DNA from: Polynucleobacter asymbioticus | Lineage (GTDB): Bacteria > Pseudomonadota > Gammaproteobacteria > Burkholderiales > Burkholderiaceae | DNA length: 64,000 nucleotides | Reading direction: 5' to 3' | Assembly (NCBI RefSeq): GCF_018687575.1 | Contig: NZ_CP061297.1 | Coordinates: forward strand, 124,001 to 188,000 | Shown here: positions 48,268 to 56,957 of the stretch, one piece after another | Position numbering within the stretch: the first letter of the stretch is position 1 | Layout of the letters: each line of letters opens with the position of its first letter | Made by a program: the position numbers and the translations under genes | The notes under the pieces: generated by a model | Seen by the model: only the letters and a program-made list of their open reading frames with translations | The model's database searches: none | Told to the model about the DNA's origin: nothing

Positions 48268-49683
48268 ATGTTGATTTGGTTTGTCATCATCTATTGGGTG
48301 GTATCTGTAGGTATTGGCCTGTGGGCTGCACTACGGGTCAAAAACACAGCTGACTTTGCTGCAGCAGGGCATAGCCTTCCTTTGCCTATCGTTACCGCTA
48401 CAGTCTTTGCTACCTGGTTTGGGTCCGAGGCGGTCTTAGGTATCCCGGCCACCTTTCTAAAGGAGGGGCTTGGTGGGATTGTTTCTGATCCCTTTGGATC
48501 CTCTTTATGCCTGATCTTAGTTGGGCTCTTTTTTGCTCGTCATCTCTACAACCGCCGTATGCTCACCATCGGCGATTTCTTTCGGGAGAAATATGGCCGT
48601 ACCGTAGAGGTTTTGGTAACACTCTGCATTGTGGTTTCCTATTTGGGGTGGGTTGCTGCGCAGATTAAAGCCTTAGGACTTGTTTTTAATGTTGTGTCTG
48701 AAGGCAGCATCACACAAACGGCCGGCATGTTAATTGGCGCTGGTAGCGTGCTGATTTATACACTTTTTGGCGGCATGTGGTCAGTGGCAATTACCGACTT
48801 CATCCAGATGATCATCATTGTGGTGGGCATGCTTTATATCGGCGGCGAGATAACATCTCAAACTGGCGGTGTTGGCGTAGTGTTTGAGCATGCAGCTGCT
48901 GCTGGTCAGTTTTCCAACTTCTGGCCAGAGATGAATCTCGCTTCTATCCTCGGCTTTACAGCCGCTTTATGCACGATGATGTTAGGTTCTATTCCGCAGC
49001 AAGATGTATTTCAGCGGATTACATCCTCTAAGAATGTGAATATTGCAGTGCAAGCCGCTTTGCTAGGTGGAGTGCTGTATTTCGTCTTCGCATTTGTTCC
49101 GCTCTATCTGGCTTACTCTGCAACCATCATTAGTCCAGATCTAGTGAAGCAGTACTTATATACAGATCCACAAATGATTTTGCCAAAGCTCATTTTGAAT
49201 CACGCGCCACTGATTGCACAGGTAATGTTTTTTGGTGCCTTACTATCAGCTATCAAGAGTTGCGCCAGCGCTACATTGCTTGCGCCATCAGTTACTTTTG
49301 CGGAGAACATTGTGCGCGGCTTCTTTAAGCATTTATCCGATCAAGACTTGCTAAAAGTCATGCGCATTACCGTTCTCTGTTTTACAGCAGTAGTAACTTT
49401 TTTTGCTATTAACTCTAATTTATCGATTTTTAAGATGGTCGAGAACGCTTACAAAGTCACTTTGGTCGCAGCTTTTGTACCACTGGCTTTTGGGGTGTAC
49501 TGGTCTAAGGCAAATTCCTTAGGTGGATTGTTATCCGTGGTTTGCGGACTTGTAGTCTGGATTAGCTGTGAAGTACTTGCCCCTGAGGCTATTCTCCCCC
49601 CTCAGTTAGCAGGTCTTTTAGCCAGCATCACCGGCATGCTTTTGGGTGGTTTAGTGCCCAGAGCTAGATTGATCGCAAGTTGA
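48268..49683 (+). CDS. Sodium:solute symporter family protein
   Basis: A 471-residue secondary transporter of the SSS (solute:sodium symporter) family with about 12-13 membrane helices and a LeuT-type fold. The N-terminus 'FVIIYWVVSVGIGLWAALRVKNTADFAAAGHSLPLPIVTATVFATWFGSEAVLGIPATFLKEG' follows the family pattern (helix 1, then the D-F-x-x-A-G loop and unwound helix with WFG). 'GGMWSVAITDFIQMIIIVVG' and 'LGSIPQQDVFQRITSSKN' are also typical. The substrate cannot be read from sequence. Confidence 0.9.
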   Translation: MLIWFVIIYWVVSVGIGLWAALRVKNTADFAAAGHSLPLPIVTATVFATWFGSEAVLGIPATFLKEGLGGIVSDPFGSSLCLILVGLFFARHLYNRRMLTIGDFFREKYGRTVEVLVTLCIVVSYLGWVAAQIKALGLVFNVVSEGSITQTAGMLIGAGSVLIYTLFGGMWSVAITDFIQMIIIVVGMLYIGGEITSQTGGVGVVFEHAAAAGQFSNFWPEMNLASILGFTAALCTMMLGSIPQQDVFQRITSSKNVNIAVQAALLGGVLYFVFAFVPLYLAYSATIISPDLVKQYLYTDPQMILPKLILNHAPLIAQVMFFGALLSAIKSCASATLLAPSVTFAENIVRGFFKHLSDQDLLKVMRITVLCFTAVVTFFAINSNLSIFKMVENAYKVTLVAAFVPLAFGVYWSKANSLGGLLSVVCGLVVWISCEVLAPEAILPPQLAGLLASITGMLLGGLVPRARLIAS

Positions 49684-49708
49684 CCCAAATTGCTTAAATA
49701 TTAGGCAC

Positions 49709-49734
49709 AATATTTTGTTGCACCGCAAAATATT
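49709..49734. repeat. AT-rich inverted repeat between the symporter and panE
   Basis: AATATTTTG (49709-49717) and CAAAATATT (49726-49734) are perfect complements around an eight-base loop TTGCACCG. No T run follows, so it may be a weak transcript end or an operator in front of the ketopantoate reductase-like gene. Confidence 0.5.
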
Positions 49735-49784
49735 CTCATCTAATATGACACTAATTCAAAATTTTTTATCTTTATGGAGTTCTT

Positions 49785-50804
49785 ATGAAAATCTGTGTGA
49801 TCGGTGGAGGGGGCGCTATTGGCGGTTACCTTGCTGTTATGTTGGCGCGCGCTGGCAATGACGTTACTGTAGTTGCGCGTGGCGCCACATTAGCCGCAAT
49901 TAAAGAGCGTGGCCTTGCATTAATTATGGATGACCAGCCTGAGCCTCTAGTGGCGCAGGTAAAAGCAGTTGAAAAAATTCGCGATGCTGAAACTCCAGAT
50001 GTGGTGATTTTGGCAGTAAAGGCGCACCAGGTTGAGCCGATCATCGAAGATCTTGCTGCCATCATGGGGCCAGAAACCATTTTGATTCCGATGCAAAACG
50101 GAATTCCTTGGTGGTACTTCCAGAAGTTGGGTGGCGACTATCAAGATCATTCAGTTGAAACGGTTGATGCTGGCGGTGTTGCTAAGAATGCAATCAATCC
50201 AAACAACATTATTGGTTGCGTAGTGTATCCAGCTACCTTTACTCAAGCACCTGGTGTGATTCGTCACGTTGAAGGTAATCGCTTCCCATTGGGTGAGCTG
50301 GATGGCAAGCAGACTGAACGTATTCAGAAGATGTCTGAGATGATGTCGTCGGCTGGATTTAAATCACCTATATTGGATGACATTCGTTCTGAGATTTGGC
50401 TCAAGTTGTGGGGCAATATGACATTTAATCCAATCAGCTCTTTGACTCATGGAACATTGGAAGGTATCTGCCAATATCCACTTACCAAAGAGTTGGCTCG
50501 CAACATGATGGCCGAAGCGCAAACTATTGCTGAGAAGTTGGGCGTCACTTTCCGTGTGGATATTGAGCGTCGTATTGCTGGCGCTGAAAAAGTGGGTAAA
50601 CATAAAACATCCATGTTGCAAGACTTGGAGGCTGGTCGTAGCTTAGAGATTGATGCCTTGTTGGGATCCGTGATTGAGCTTGGCAAGATTACCGAAACAC
50701 CAACGCCTTGCCTCAATACGGTTTTTGCATTAACAAAGTACCTTGATGAAAATGTCCAAGCCTCTAAAGGTAGCTTGGCTCTGCCATCAGTTTCTGGTTA
50801 CTAA
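49785..50804 (+). CDS. panE: 2-dehydropantoate 2-reductase family protein
   Basis: A 339-residue NADPH-dependent reductase of the ApbA/PanE family, which makes pantoate for coenzyme A. N-terminal Rossmann motif 'CVIGGGGAIGGYLAVMLARAGNDVTVVARG', then 'VILAVKAHQVEPI', 'PMQNGIPWWYFQ' and a C-terminal helical domain with 'EIWLKLWGNMTFNPISSLTHGTL' (catalytic Lys and Asn region) and 'KTSMLQDLEAGRSLEIDALLGSVIELG'. The family has paralogues acting on other 2-oxoacids, so the substrate is not certain. A terminator follows. Confidence 0.85.
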   Translation: MKICVIGGGGAIGGYLAVMLARAGNDVTVVARGATLAAIKERGLALIMDDQPEPLVAQVKAVEKIRDAETPDVVILAVKAHQVEPIIEDLAAIMGPETILIPMQNGIPWWYFQKLGGDYQDHSVETVDAGGVAKNAINPNNIIGCVVYPATFTQAPGVIRHVEGNRFPLGELDGKQTERIQKMSEMMSSAGFKSPILDDIRSEIWLKLWGNMTFNPISSLTHGTLEGICQYPLTKELARNMMAEAQTIAEKLGVTFRVDIERRIAGAEKVGKHKTSMLQDLEAGRSLEIDALLGSVIELGKITETPTPCLNTVFALTKYLDENVQASKGSLALPSVSGY

Positions 50805-50851
50805 GAGTTTGCAGAAATATTGAGATTGAGTATCTAAAGTAATCGAGTAAT

Positions 50852-50892
50852 AAAAAACCCTCACCACTGAACATGGTGAGGGTTTTTATTTT
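50852..50892. terminator. Bidirectional intrinsic terminator
   Basis: CCCTCACCA (50858-50866) and TGGTGAGGG (50874-50882) form a nine-base stem with a seven-base loop, flanked by an A run before and TTTTTATTTTT after. It separates panE from the converging FAH-family gene. Confidence 0.92.
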
Positions 50893-50927
50893 TGAGGTTT
50901 CGGATTTAGATCAACAGTCTTGATAGC

Positions 50928-51695
50928 TTATTCGAAGCGATTATCTAAGCGTCCAACCCCATCAATGATGATGCTGACATTGCTACCGGGTTTCATGGAG
51001 CCAACACCCACAGAGGTTCCGCAGGCGATGATATCCCCAGCTTGAAGTGGTACATCTTGAGAGATCAGGCTAACTAATTTTGCCGGTGGAAAAATCATGT
51101 CAGCGACGGGATAGTTTTGACGCTCTTGCTCATTCAAGATCGTTTTAATCGTGAGTTTGCTTGGATCTACATCGGTAGTGATGTAAGGGCCGAAGACGCC
51201 AAAGGTGTTGAAGCTCTTGGAGCGCGTCCACTGAGCATAGCCAGGATCACGATTCAAAATCTCAATGGCTGTGACATCGTTAATACAGGTATAGCCAAAA
51301 ATGGCAGCAGCAGCTTGCGCCTCATCTACTTCATGGCAGGCTTTGCCGATGACGATGCCGAGTTCGCCTTCATAAACGACTTTTCCAGAGTAAGACTTTG
51401 GAGTGCGAATAACTTGATTGGCTGCTAAGAAAGAATTATTACCTTTCAAGAAATATAAGGGTTCTGCTGGCACAGCATGCTCGAGTTTGGTAACCAGCGC
51501 ATGAAAGTTATCTACCATCGCAACCATTTTGGATGGAGTGCATGGGATATCGATAGTGACATCGGATAGCTTTAGGCTCTCGCCAGTAGCTTGGGGATGA
51601 TTAAATAAATCACCGGTATACACGGCGATCTGATCGCCTTGAACTTGTCCTAAGCCGGATTTGCCTTGATGTTGAAATCTGAGCCATTGAGCCAT
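50928..51695 (-). CDS. Fumarylacetoacetate hydrolase family protein
   Basis: A 255-residue FAH-fold enzyme. The metal-binding acidic residues are in 'KVVYEGELGIVIGKACHEVD' (E-x-E) and 'CINDVTAIEILNRDPGYAQWTRSKSFNTFGVFGP' (D), with 'DIIACGTSVGVGSMKPGSNVSIIIDGVGRL' at the C-terminus. Members act as hydrolases, decarboxylases or isomerases in aromatic or hydroxyacid breakdown. Substrate not readable. It is divergent from the GrdB-like gene, 56 bases away, which suggests but does not prove a shared pathway. Confidence 0.9.
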   Translation of the reverse strand: MAQWLRFQHQGKSGLGQVQGDQIAVYTGDLFNHPQATGESLKLSDVTIDIPCTPSKMVAMVDNFHALVTKLEHAVPAEPLYFLKGNNSFLAANQVIRTPKSYSGKVVYEGELGIVIGKACHEVDEAQAAAAIFGYTCINDVTAIEILNRDPGYAQWTRSKSFNTFGVFGPYITTDVDPSKLTIKTILNEQERQNYPVADMIFPPAKLVSLISQDVPLQAGDIIACGTSVGVGSMKPGSNVSIIIDGVGRLDNRFE

Positions 51696-51751
51696 AATGA
51701 ATTCTCCTGATAGTTAATATTTGATAAGCAATATCTTACAGGGATGGATTA

Positions 51752-52687
51752 ATGACCAAGAATTCTGAATTGCAATTTGCGCCTGAATTGGACCAGCCAG
51801 TTCGCTACATTGAGCGAACCCGTAACTACTATCTAGGCTTGGGATATGAGACACCCTATGTTTGGGCGCATTACATTGATGTACCTTTTATCCAACCCCA
51901 AAAGCCCCTCAATCAGTCGATCCTGGGTTTAGTCACTACGGCGGTACCCTTTGATACCAGCAAAGGTCCTCAAGGACCAGGCGCTCCTTATAACGCTGCA
52001 GCTAAGTTTTACGATCCCTATGCTCGCTCGATTGATGTGGATGCAGACTTGCGTATTGCGCATGTTGGTATTGATAGGCGTAACGCTAATATGCAGGACA
52101 GTAATTGTTGGTTCCCATTAGACGCGGCAAAACGGGCTGTTCAAAAGGGGCGTATTCAATCCCTATCTAAGCACTTTTACGGACTACCAACCAATCGTAG
52201 TCAACGCCATACTCTGGAGATTGACGCACCCCTCATTTTAGAAAAGCTACGTGAGGATTATGTTGATGTGGCTGTGCTAATTCCGAATTGCCCCATTTGC
52301 CATCAAAGTCAAAGTTTATTGGCGCGGTATTTAGAGGCTGCTGGTATTCCTACAGTCATCATGGGTGCAGCGAAAGACATTGTGGAATATTGTGGCGCCC
52401 CCCGTTTGCTCTTTAGCGACTTTCCGCTAGGCAACGCGGCTGCACTCCCCAATAATTTGCAATCGCAAGACTCCAATTTTGAATTGGCTCTGCGTTTGCT
52501 TGAGGGTGCACCCGGACCGCGCACAACGGTGCAGTCGCCTTTAGTGTGGGCTTCAGACTCTGCTTGGAAATTAGACTATTCCAATTTAGAAAAGCTTAGC
52601 GCACAAGAGATCGAACGCCTGCGTGATGAGGCTGAGAAAGCGCGCATTACTGCGCGCGATATCAGAGTAAAAAGTGTTGGCGCTTAA
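51752..52687 (+). CDS. GrdB-like protein (glycine/sarcosine/betaine reductase B superfamily), no selenocysteine
   Basis: A 311-residue protein with the layout of the B component of glycine/sarcosine/betaine reductase. Matching parts are 'RIAHVGIDRRNANMQDSNCWFPLDAAKRAVQKGRI' (near 101-135), the cysteine site 'IPNCPICHQSQS' (C180, C183) and 'LEAAGIPTVIM' (194-204). GrdB has selenocysteine in this cysteine site; here only a C-x-x-C is present and no in-frame TGA occurs. No grdA, grdC, selenocysteine machinery or anaerobic genes are nearby. Real activity unknown. Confidence 0.65.
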   Translation: MTKNSELQFAPELDQPVRYIERTRNYYLGLGYETPYVWAHYIDVPFIQPQKPLNQSILGLVTTAVPFDTSKGPQGPGAPYNAAAKFYDPYARSIDVDADLRIAHVGIDRRNANMQDSNCWFPLDAAKRAVQKGRIQSLSKHFYGLPTNRSQRHTLEIDAPLILEKLREDYVDVAVLIPNCPICHQSQSLLARYLEAAGIPTVIMGAAKDIVEYCGAPRLLFSDFPLGNAAALPNNLQSQDSNFELALRLLEGAPGPRTTVQSPLVWASDSAWKLDYSNLEKLSAQEIERLRDEAEKARITARDIRVKSVGA

Positions 52688-53688
52688 GTTTGCCGAGACA
52701 AAGAGTATTTGCACAAGGCATGTAGAGCTGTTGTCGCCTCATTTTGAGGAAAGTCTTTGAGGCATTCGAGGGCGAGATCAACCTCTCGTTTTGCAGCGGC
52801 TTGGGTGTAATCCAAGGCGCCAGAATTTTGGACTGCATTCAGAATCTGTTGAAAGACATCATCGGGCAAATCTTGATTTTGTTCGATTGCTGCACGAACT
52901 AATAGGCGTTCTTCTGTGCTGCCATTTTCAAGAAGATAAATGAGTGGCAGCGTCGGCTTTCCTTCCCTCAAATCATCACCGGCATTTTTTCCCATTTGGG
53001 ATGCATCAGCGGTGTAATCCAAAAGGTCATCCATTAACTGGAAGGCGGTACCAATATGGCGTCCAAAAGCGGCAGATTGTTCTCGTTGCTTGGCATCAGT
53101 GCCAGCCAAAATTGCCCCAAGCTCGGTAGATGCTTCAAATAACTTGGCGGTTTTATAGCGAATCACCCGCAAATAGCTCTCTTCGTCTACTTCAGGGTCG
53201 TTCATGTTGAGGAGTTGCAAAACCTCCCCCTCGGCAATCGTATTGGTTGCATCAGACAGGATTTCCATTACCCGCAGATCATTGGGGCCCACCATCATCT
53301 GAAAGGCCCTGGAATACAGAAAATCGCCTACCAGCACACTTGCAGCATTGCCAAAAGCGGCATTCGCAGTCTCGCGACCCCTTCTCAGAGTGGATTCATC
53401 GACAACATCGTCATGGAGTAGGGTGGCTGTGTGGATAAATTCCACCACGGCTGCCAGCTCTAGGGCATGAGGGGTTTCTCTACCATTAGCTAAAGCCTTG
53501 CTAACTAGTAGCAAAAGGGCTGGTCGAACCCGTTTTCCACCTGCTTGGATGATGTAAGTCGAGATTTGGTCAATTAAAGCCACTTTCGAGGCTAAGCGTA
53601 GGCGAATAACCTCATCTAAGGCCTTGAAATCTAAGGCAATTGGGGCCAAAATTTGGCTTAATTCATTGATTTTGACAGTGCTCGTCAT
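52684..53688 (-). CDS. ispB: Octaprenyl diphosphate synthase
   Basis: A 334-residue all-trans polyprenyl synthase making the ubiquinone side chain. First aspartate-rich motif 'TATLLHDDVVDESTLRRGR' (near residue 92), second 'FQLMDDLLDYTADASQMGKNAGDDLREGKPTLPLIYLL'. 'GGKRVRPALLLLVSKAL' binds pyrophosphate. The product length (C40) is inferred from the usual ispB-rplU-rpmA-obgE neighbourhood. Its first codons overlap the promoter of the divergent rplU operon. Confidence 0.95.
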   Translation of the reverse strand: MTSTVKINELSQILAPIALDFKALDEVIRLRLASKVALIDQISTYIIQAGGKRVRPALLLLVSKALANGRETPHALELAAVVEFIHTATLLHDDVVDESTLRRGRETANAAFGNAASVLVGDFLYSRAFQMMVGPNDLRVMEILSDATNTIAEGEVLQLLNMNDPEVDEESYLRVIRYKTAKLFEASTELGAILAGTDAKQREQSAAFGRHIGTAFQLMDDLLDYTADASQMGKNAGDDLREGKPTLPLIYLLENGSTEERLLVRAAIEQNQDLPDDVFQQILNAVQNSGALDYTQAAAKREVDLALECLKDFPQNEATTALHALCKYSLSRQT

Positions 53689-53700
53689 GCAAGATATAAT
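53672..53700 (+). promoter_or_regulatory. Consensus sigma-70 promoter of the rplU-rpmA operon
   Basis: TTGACA (53672-53677), exactly 17 bases, then TATAAT (53695-53700): a perfect match to the consensus in both boxes and in spacing, as expected for ribosomal protein genes. The -35 lies inside the first codons of ispB on the other strand. Confidence 0.9.
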
Positions 53701-53707
53701 AATCGGC

Positions 53708-53734
53708 TTAGCTCATCCAGGGTGGATTAGCTTA
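53708..53734 (+). promoter_or_regulatory. Hairpin in the rplU 5' leader
   Basis: TTAGCTCATCC (from 53708) can fold onto GGATTAGCTTA (53724-53734) with mismatches. It would lie at the very start of the rplU transcript. Leader structures that let ribosomal protein L21 control its own operon are known in other bacteria; a similar role here is a guess. Confidence 0.4.
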
Positions 53735-53763
53735 AATGTAGATATTAATTGAGGTTTCAAACC

Positions 53764-54075
53764 ATGTACGCGGTCATAAAAACCGGTGGCAAACAGTATA
53801 AAGTTGCTGCAGGCGAAAAATTGAAAATAGAACAGATACCAGCGGAAATCGGCAGCGAAATCACTCTTGACCAAGTCTTAGCCGTAGGCGAAGGCGCTTC
53901 ACTCAAATTGGGTGATCCATTGGTTAATGGTGCAGCTGTGATGGCCACTGTCGTCTCCCAGGGACGTCACGATAAAGTGACAATCTTTAAGATGCGCCGT
54001 CGCAAGCATTATCAAAAGCACCAAGGCCATCGTCAGAATTACACAGAAATTCTGATTAACACGATTAAAGCCTAA
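53764..54075 (+). CDS. rplU: 50S ribosomal protein L21
   Basis: A 103-residue 23S rRNA-binding protein of the large subunit. Starts '[25 protein letters not shown]' and ends with the RNA-binding '[28 protein letters not shown]'. The frame is open five codons further up, but the ATG at 53764 gives the standard N-terminus. First gene of rplU-rpmA behind a consensus promoter. Confidence 0.97.
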   Translation: MYAVIKTGGKQYKVAAGEKLKIEQIPAEIGSEITLDQVLAVGEGASLKLGDPLVNGAAVMATVVSQGRHDKVTIFKMRRRKHYQKHQGHRQNYTEILINTIKA

Positions 54076-54108
54076 TTTAGGCTAACGGCTAAATAGCAGG
54101 AGAAAGAT

Positions 54109-54369
54109 ATGGCACAGAAAAAAGGCGGCGGCTCGACACGAAATGGCCGCGACTCAGAATCGAAACGCTTAGGCGTTAAAGTTTTTGGCGGCGAGCAAAT
54201 CAACGCTGGCAGCATCATCATTCGTCAACGTGGTACACGAGTACATCCGGGTATGAACGTTGGTATTGGTAAAGATCACACTTTGTTTGCCTTAATTGAC
54301 GGACAAGTGGAATTTGGCGTTAAGGGTGCTTTGAAGAAGGCCCAGGTTTCAGTTCTCCCGCGTTCATAA
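54109..54369 (+). CDS. rpmA: 50S ribosomal protein L27
   Basis: An 86-residue large-subunit protein whose N-terminal tail reaches the peptidyl transferase centre. '[24 protein letters not shown]' and '[28 protein letters not shown]' are the family sequence. There is no cleavable N-terminal extension of the Firmicutes type. An AGGAGA ribosome binding site precedes the start. A terminator follows before obgE. Confidence 0.97.
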   Translation: MAQKKGGGSTRNGRDSESKRLGVKVFGGEQINAGSIIIRQRGTRVHPGMNVGIGKDHTLFALIDGQVEFGVKGALKKAQVSVLPRS

Positions 54370-54428
54370 GACGCCTGACTGAGACACGTTTGATTCAGAT
54401 TTATTCCGAATTTAACTCTTAGGAACAG

Positions 54429-54452
54429 GCCTCGCTAAGCGAGGCTTTTTTT
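54429..54452 (+). terminator. Intrinsic terminator after rpmA, abutting obgE
   Basis: GCCTCGC (54429-54435), TAA loop, GCGAGGC (54439-54445), then seven Ts and an A. The obgE start codon lies only five bases after the T run, and the only purine-rich ribosome binding sequence for obgE (GCGAGG) is in the right arm of the stem. Confidence 0.9.
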
Positions 54453-54456
54453 ATTC

Positions 54457-55551
54457 ATGAAATTTATAGACGAAGCTCGTATTGAAGTCATAGCTGGCCA
54501 AGGTGGCGCCGGGAGTGCCTCCATGCGCCGCGAAAAGTTTATCGAATTCGGTGGACCCGATGGTGGTGATGGCGGTAAAGGCGGAAGCGTTTGGGCTACT
54601 GCTGACCGCAATATCAACACCTTGATTGACTATCGCTACGCTAAAACGCACACTGCAAAAAATGGTGAGCCTGGCCGTGGCGCTGATTGTTATGGTCGCG
54701 CAGGCGATGATATCGAGTTGCGTATGCCAGTTGGCACCATCATTTCTGATTACGAAACTGGTGAGCCGATTGCCGACTTAACTACCCATGGCGAGCGTCT
54801 TTGCTTAGCCCAAGGTGGCGTTGGTGGTTGGGGAAATATTCACTTTAAGAGTAGTACAAACCGCGCTCCTCGCCAAAAGACAAATGGCAAAGAGGGTGAG
54901 CGTCGTAAGCTCAAGCTCGAATTAAAAGTATTGGCTGACGTTGGTTTGTTGGGTATGCCCAATGCAGGTAAATCGACTTTGATTACTGCGGTATCTAATG
55001 CGCGCCCAAAGATTGCAGACTATCCATTCACAACGCTGCACCCGAATTTAGGTGTGGTACGCGTAGGTGCTGAGCGTAGCTTTGTGATTGCTGATATCCC
55101 AGGATTGATTGAGGGTGCTGCGGAGGGTGCTGGCTTGGGTCACCGCTTCTTAAGACACTTGCAACGTACAGGCGTGCTCTTGCATTTAGTCGACATTGCA
55201 CCATTTGATGACAACATTGATCCAGTGGCAGATGCTGTAGCCATCGTGAATGAATTACGTAAGTACGATGAAGCTCTAGTTGAAAAACCACGCTGGTTAG
55301 TGCTAAACAAAGTGGATATGATTCCCGAGGAAGATCGCAAAAAAGTAGTTGCAGACTTTATTAAGCGGTTTAAGTGGAAGGGCCCTGTCTTTGAGATCTC
55401 TGCTTTAACAGGTTTGGGTTGCGATAAGCTGTGCTACTCATTGCAAGATTATCTAGACTCTATTCGTAAGGATAGGGATGATGAGGATGAGCGCGCTGCT
55501 GACCCACGTTATCAAGAGCAAACTCAAGCAGAAGATAAAGCCCCGGATTAA
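54457..55551 (+). CDS. obgE: GTPase ObgE/CgtA
   Basis: A 364-residue GTPase tied to 50S ribosome assembly and stress response. The glycine-rich Obg domain spans about 1-159 ('[20 protein letters not shown]', '[12 protein letters not shown]'). G1 is '[17 protein letters not shown]', G3 '[24 protein letters not shown]', G4 'LVLNKVDMI', G5 'ISALTGLG'. The C-terminal tail is acidic. Start fixed by the conserved MKFIDEA; initiation overlaps the preceding terminator. Confidence 0.97.
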   Translation: MKFIDEARIEVIAGQGGAGSASMRREKFIEFGGPDGGDGGKGGSVWATADRNINTLIDYRYAKTHTAKNGEPGRGADCYGRAGDDIELRMPVGTIISDYETGEPIADLTTHGERLCLAQGGVGGWGNIHFKSSTNRAPRQKTNGKEGERRKLKLELKVLADVGLLGMPNAGKSTLITAVSNARPKIADYPFTTLHPNLGVVRVGAERSFVIADIPGLIEGAAEGAGLGHRFLRHLQRTGVLLHLVDIAPFDDNIDPVADAVAIVNELRKYDEALVEKPRWLVLNKVDMIPEEDRKKVVADFIKRFKWKGPVFEISALTGLGCDKLCYSLQDYLDSIRKDRDDEDERAADPRYQEQTQAEDKAPD

Positions 55552-55580
55552 TCAACAGTCATTTGAGCGCCACATTTGAT

Positions 55581-56363
55581 ATGAATATTCAGAAAGCTAA
55601 ACGAATCGTTGTGAAAGTAGGTTCAAGCCTAGTCACTAATAATGGTGAGGGCTTGGATCGCGCTGCAATCGGTATGTGGGCTGAGCAAATGGCTGCCTTG
55701 TTAGCCGGTGGTCATGAGGTATTGATGGTGAGTTCCGGTGCGATTGCTGAGGGCATGCAACGCCTTGGCTGGGGTAAGCGCCCAACAGAAATTCATCAGC
55801 TACAAGCTGCAGCTGCTGTTGGTCAAATGGGTTTGGTACAAGTTTACGAGAGTTGTTTTGCGCGCTTTAATTTACGTAGTGCGCAAGTCTTGTTGACTAA
55901 TGCTGACTTAGCACATGCAGAACGTAATGCAAATGCCAAAGCAACTTTGGATACTTTGCTAAAACTCGGCGTAGTTCCAATCATCAATGAAAACGATACC
56001 GTAGTTACTGATGAAATTAAATTTGGTGACAACGATAGCTTGGCTGCTTTAGTGACCAATTTAATTCATGCAGATTTACTGGTGATCTTGACTGATCAAG
56101 GTGGCTTATTTACAGCCGATCCACGCCAAGATGCTTCCGCTATTTTATTGAGCGATGCTACTGCTGGTGATCCTGCTTTAGAAAAAATGGCTGGGGGTGC
56201 TGCCAGTGAACTTAGCAAGGGCGGCATGCTGACCAAAGTATTGGCTGCGAAAGTCGCTGCTCAAACAGGCGCTGCAACTGTCATTGCCTCTGGGCGCGAG
56301 CCTCAGGTTCTCACGCGCTTAATGAGTGGCGAAAAAATCGGTACCCGCCTGACCGCTGCTTAA
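55581..56363 (+). CDS. proB: Glutamate 5-kinase, short form without PUA domain
   Basis: About 260 residues of amino-acid kinase fold catalysing the first step of proline synthesis. '[19 protein letters not shown]' is the phosphate loop, '[18 protein letters not shown]' and '[52 protein letters not shown]' are core sites, and '[28 protein letters not shown]' the substrate loop. Many ProB proteins (about 370 residues) carry a C-terminal PUA domain; this one stops at '[11 protein letters not shown]'. A TTG six codons upstream could also start it. Second gene after obgE. Confidence 0.93.
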   Translation: MNIQKAKRIVVKVGSSLVTNNGEGLDRAAIGMWAEQMAALLAGGHEVLMVSSGAIAEGMQRLGWGKRPTEIHQLQAAAAVGQMGLVQVYESCFARFNLRSAQVLLTNADLAHAERNANAKATLDTLLKLGVVPIINENDTVVTDEIKFGDNDSLAALVTNLIHADLLVILTDQGGLFTADPRQDASAILLSDATAGDPALEKMAGGAASELSKGGMLTKVLAAKVAAQTGAATVIASGREPQVLTRLMSGEKIGTRLTAA

Positions 56364-56387
56364 GCTTTAAAACGCAATCAATAGTTT

Positions 56388-56957
56388 TTAATTAATTACA
56401 CCAAAGGAATTGGTAGGCTTTATCTGCCCGGTAAACCCATTCGGATTGAGTGAATTAATGATGTTCTTGATATTCTTTTCTTGATTATTGAAGTTGCAGA
56501 ATGCGCCTTGAGCTAGTGCTGCCTGGTAGCGATTGGGTATGTTGTTTTGGATTGTGCGCCAAGTAGACAGAGGATTTTCTTGCCATGCGCTATTTTCAAA
56601 AGTGCCATAGAGGCGCCATTGAAAAGAATCGCAACGAATACCTTCGTACTGCACTTGGCTGTTGCCATTAGGGCTTGTCAAAATAACGATATATCTAGTG
56701 ATGCCATCGTTACCAATCAAAATAGAGTCGGTGTCCACGGCAAACTTAAAAATAGTTTGTTGTGAGACATAAAAAGGCTGAATAGTTGCTTTATTGGGAG
56801 GATTCAGGGGCATTGCCGTAGCACCCTCTTTGAAGACCATCGGCGCAAAAGGATCAACCCCGCTTTCCAAGGGATCACCTGCACATCCTGCTAGGGCTAA
56901 GCTGAGAACTAGGCCAAGAGTTGAAAGTCGAAGACTGGAATTAGAGAGTTTCATCAT
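56388..56957 (-). CDS. CNP1-like family lipoprotein
   Basis: A 189-residue probable lipoprotein. A signal peptide ends in the lipobox LALAGC (cysteine near residue 25). The mature part resembles the CNP1-like family: '[56 protein letters not shown]' with two cysteines (one here, one in 'GAFCNFN'). Role unknown. It overlaps rppH by four bases, and this pairing is usual in related betaproteobacteria. Confidence 0.8.
   Translation of the reverse strand: MMKLSNSSLRLSTLGLVLSLALAGCAGDPLESGVDPFAPMVFKEGATAMPLNPPNKATIQPFYVSQQTIFKFAVDTDSILIGNDGITRYIVILTSPNGNSQVQYEGIRCDSFQWRLYGTFENSAWQENPLSTWRTIQNNIPNRYQAALAQGAFCNFNNQEKNIKNIINSLNPNGFTGQIKPTNSFGVIN

Noticed and set aside
51752..52687. Possible selenoprotein with in-frame TGA
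   Set aside because: The frame has no internal TGA; the site corresponding to selenocysteine in GrdB carries an ordinary C-x-x-C.
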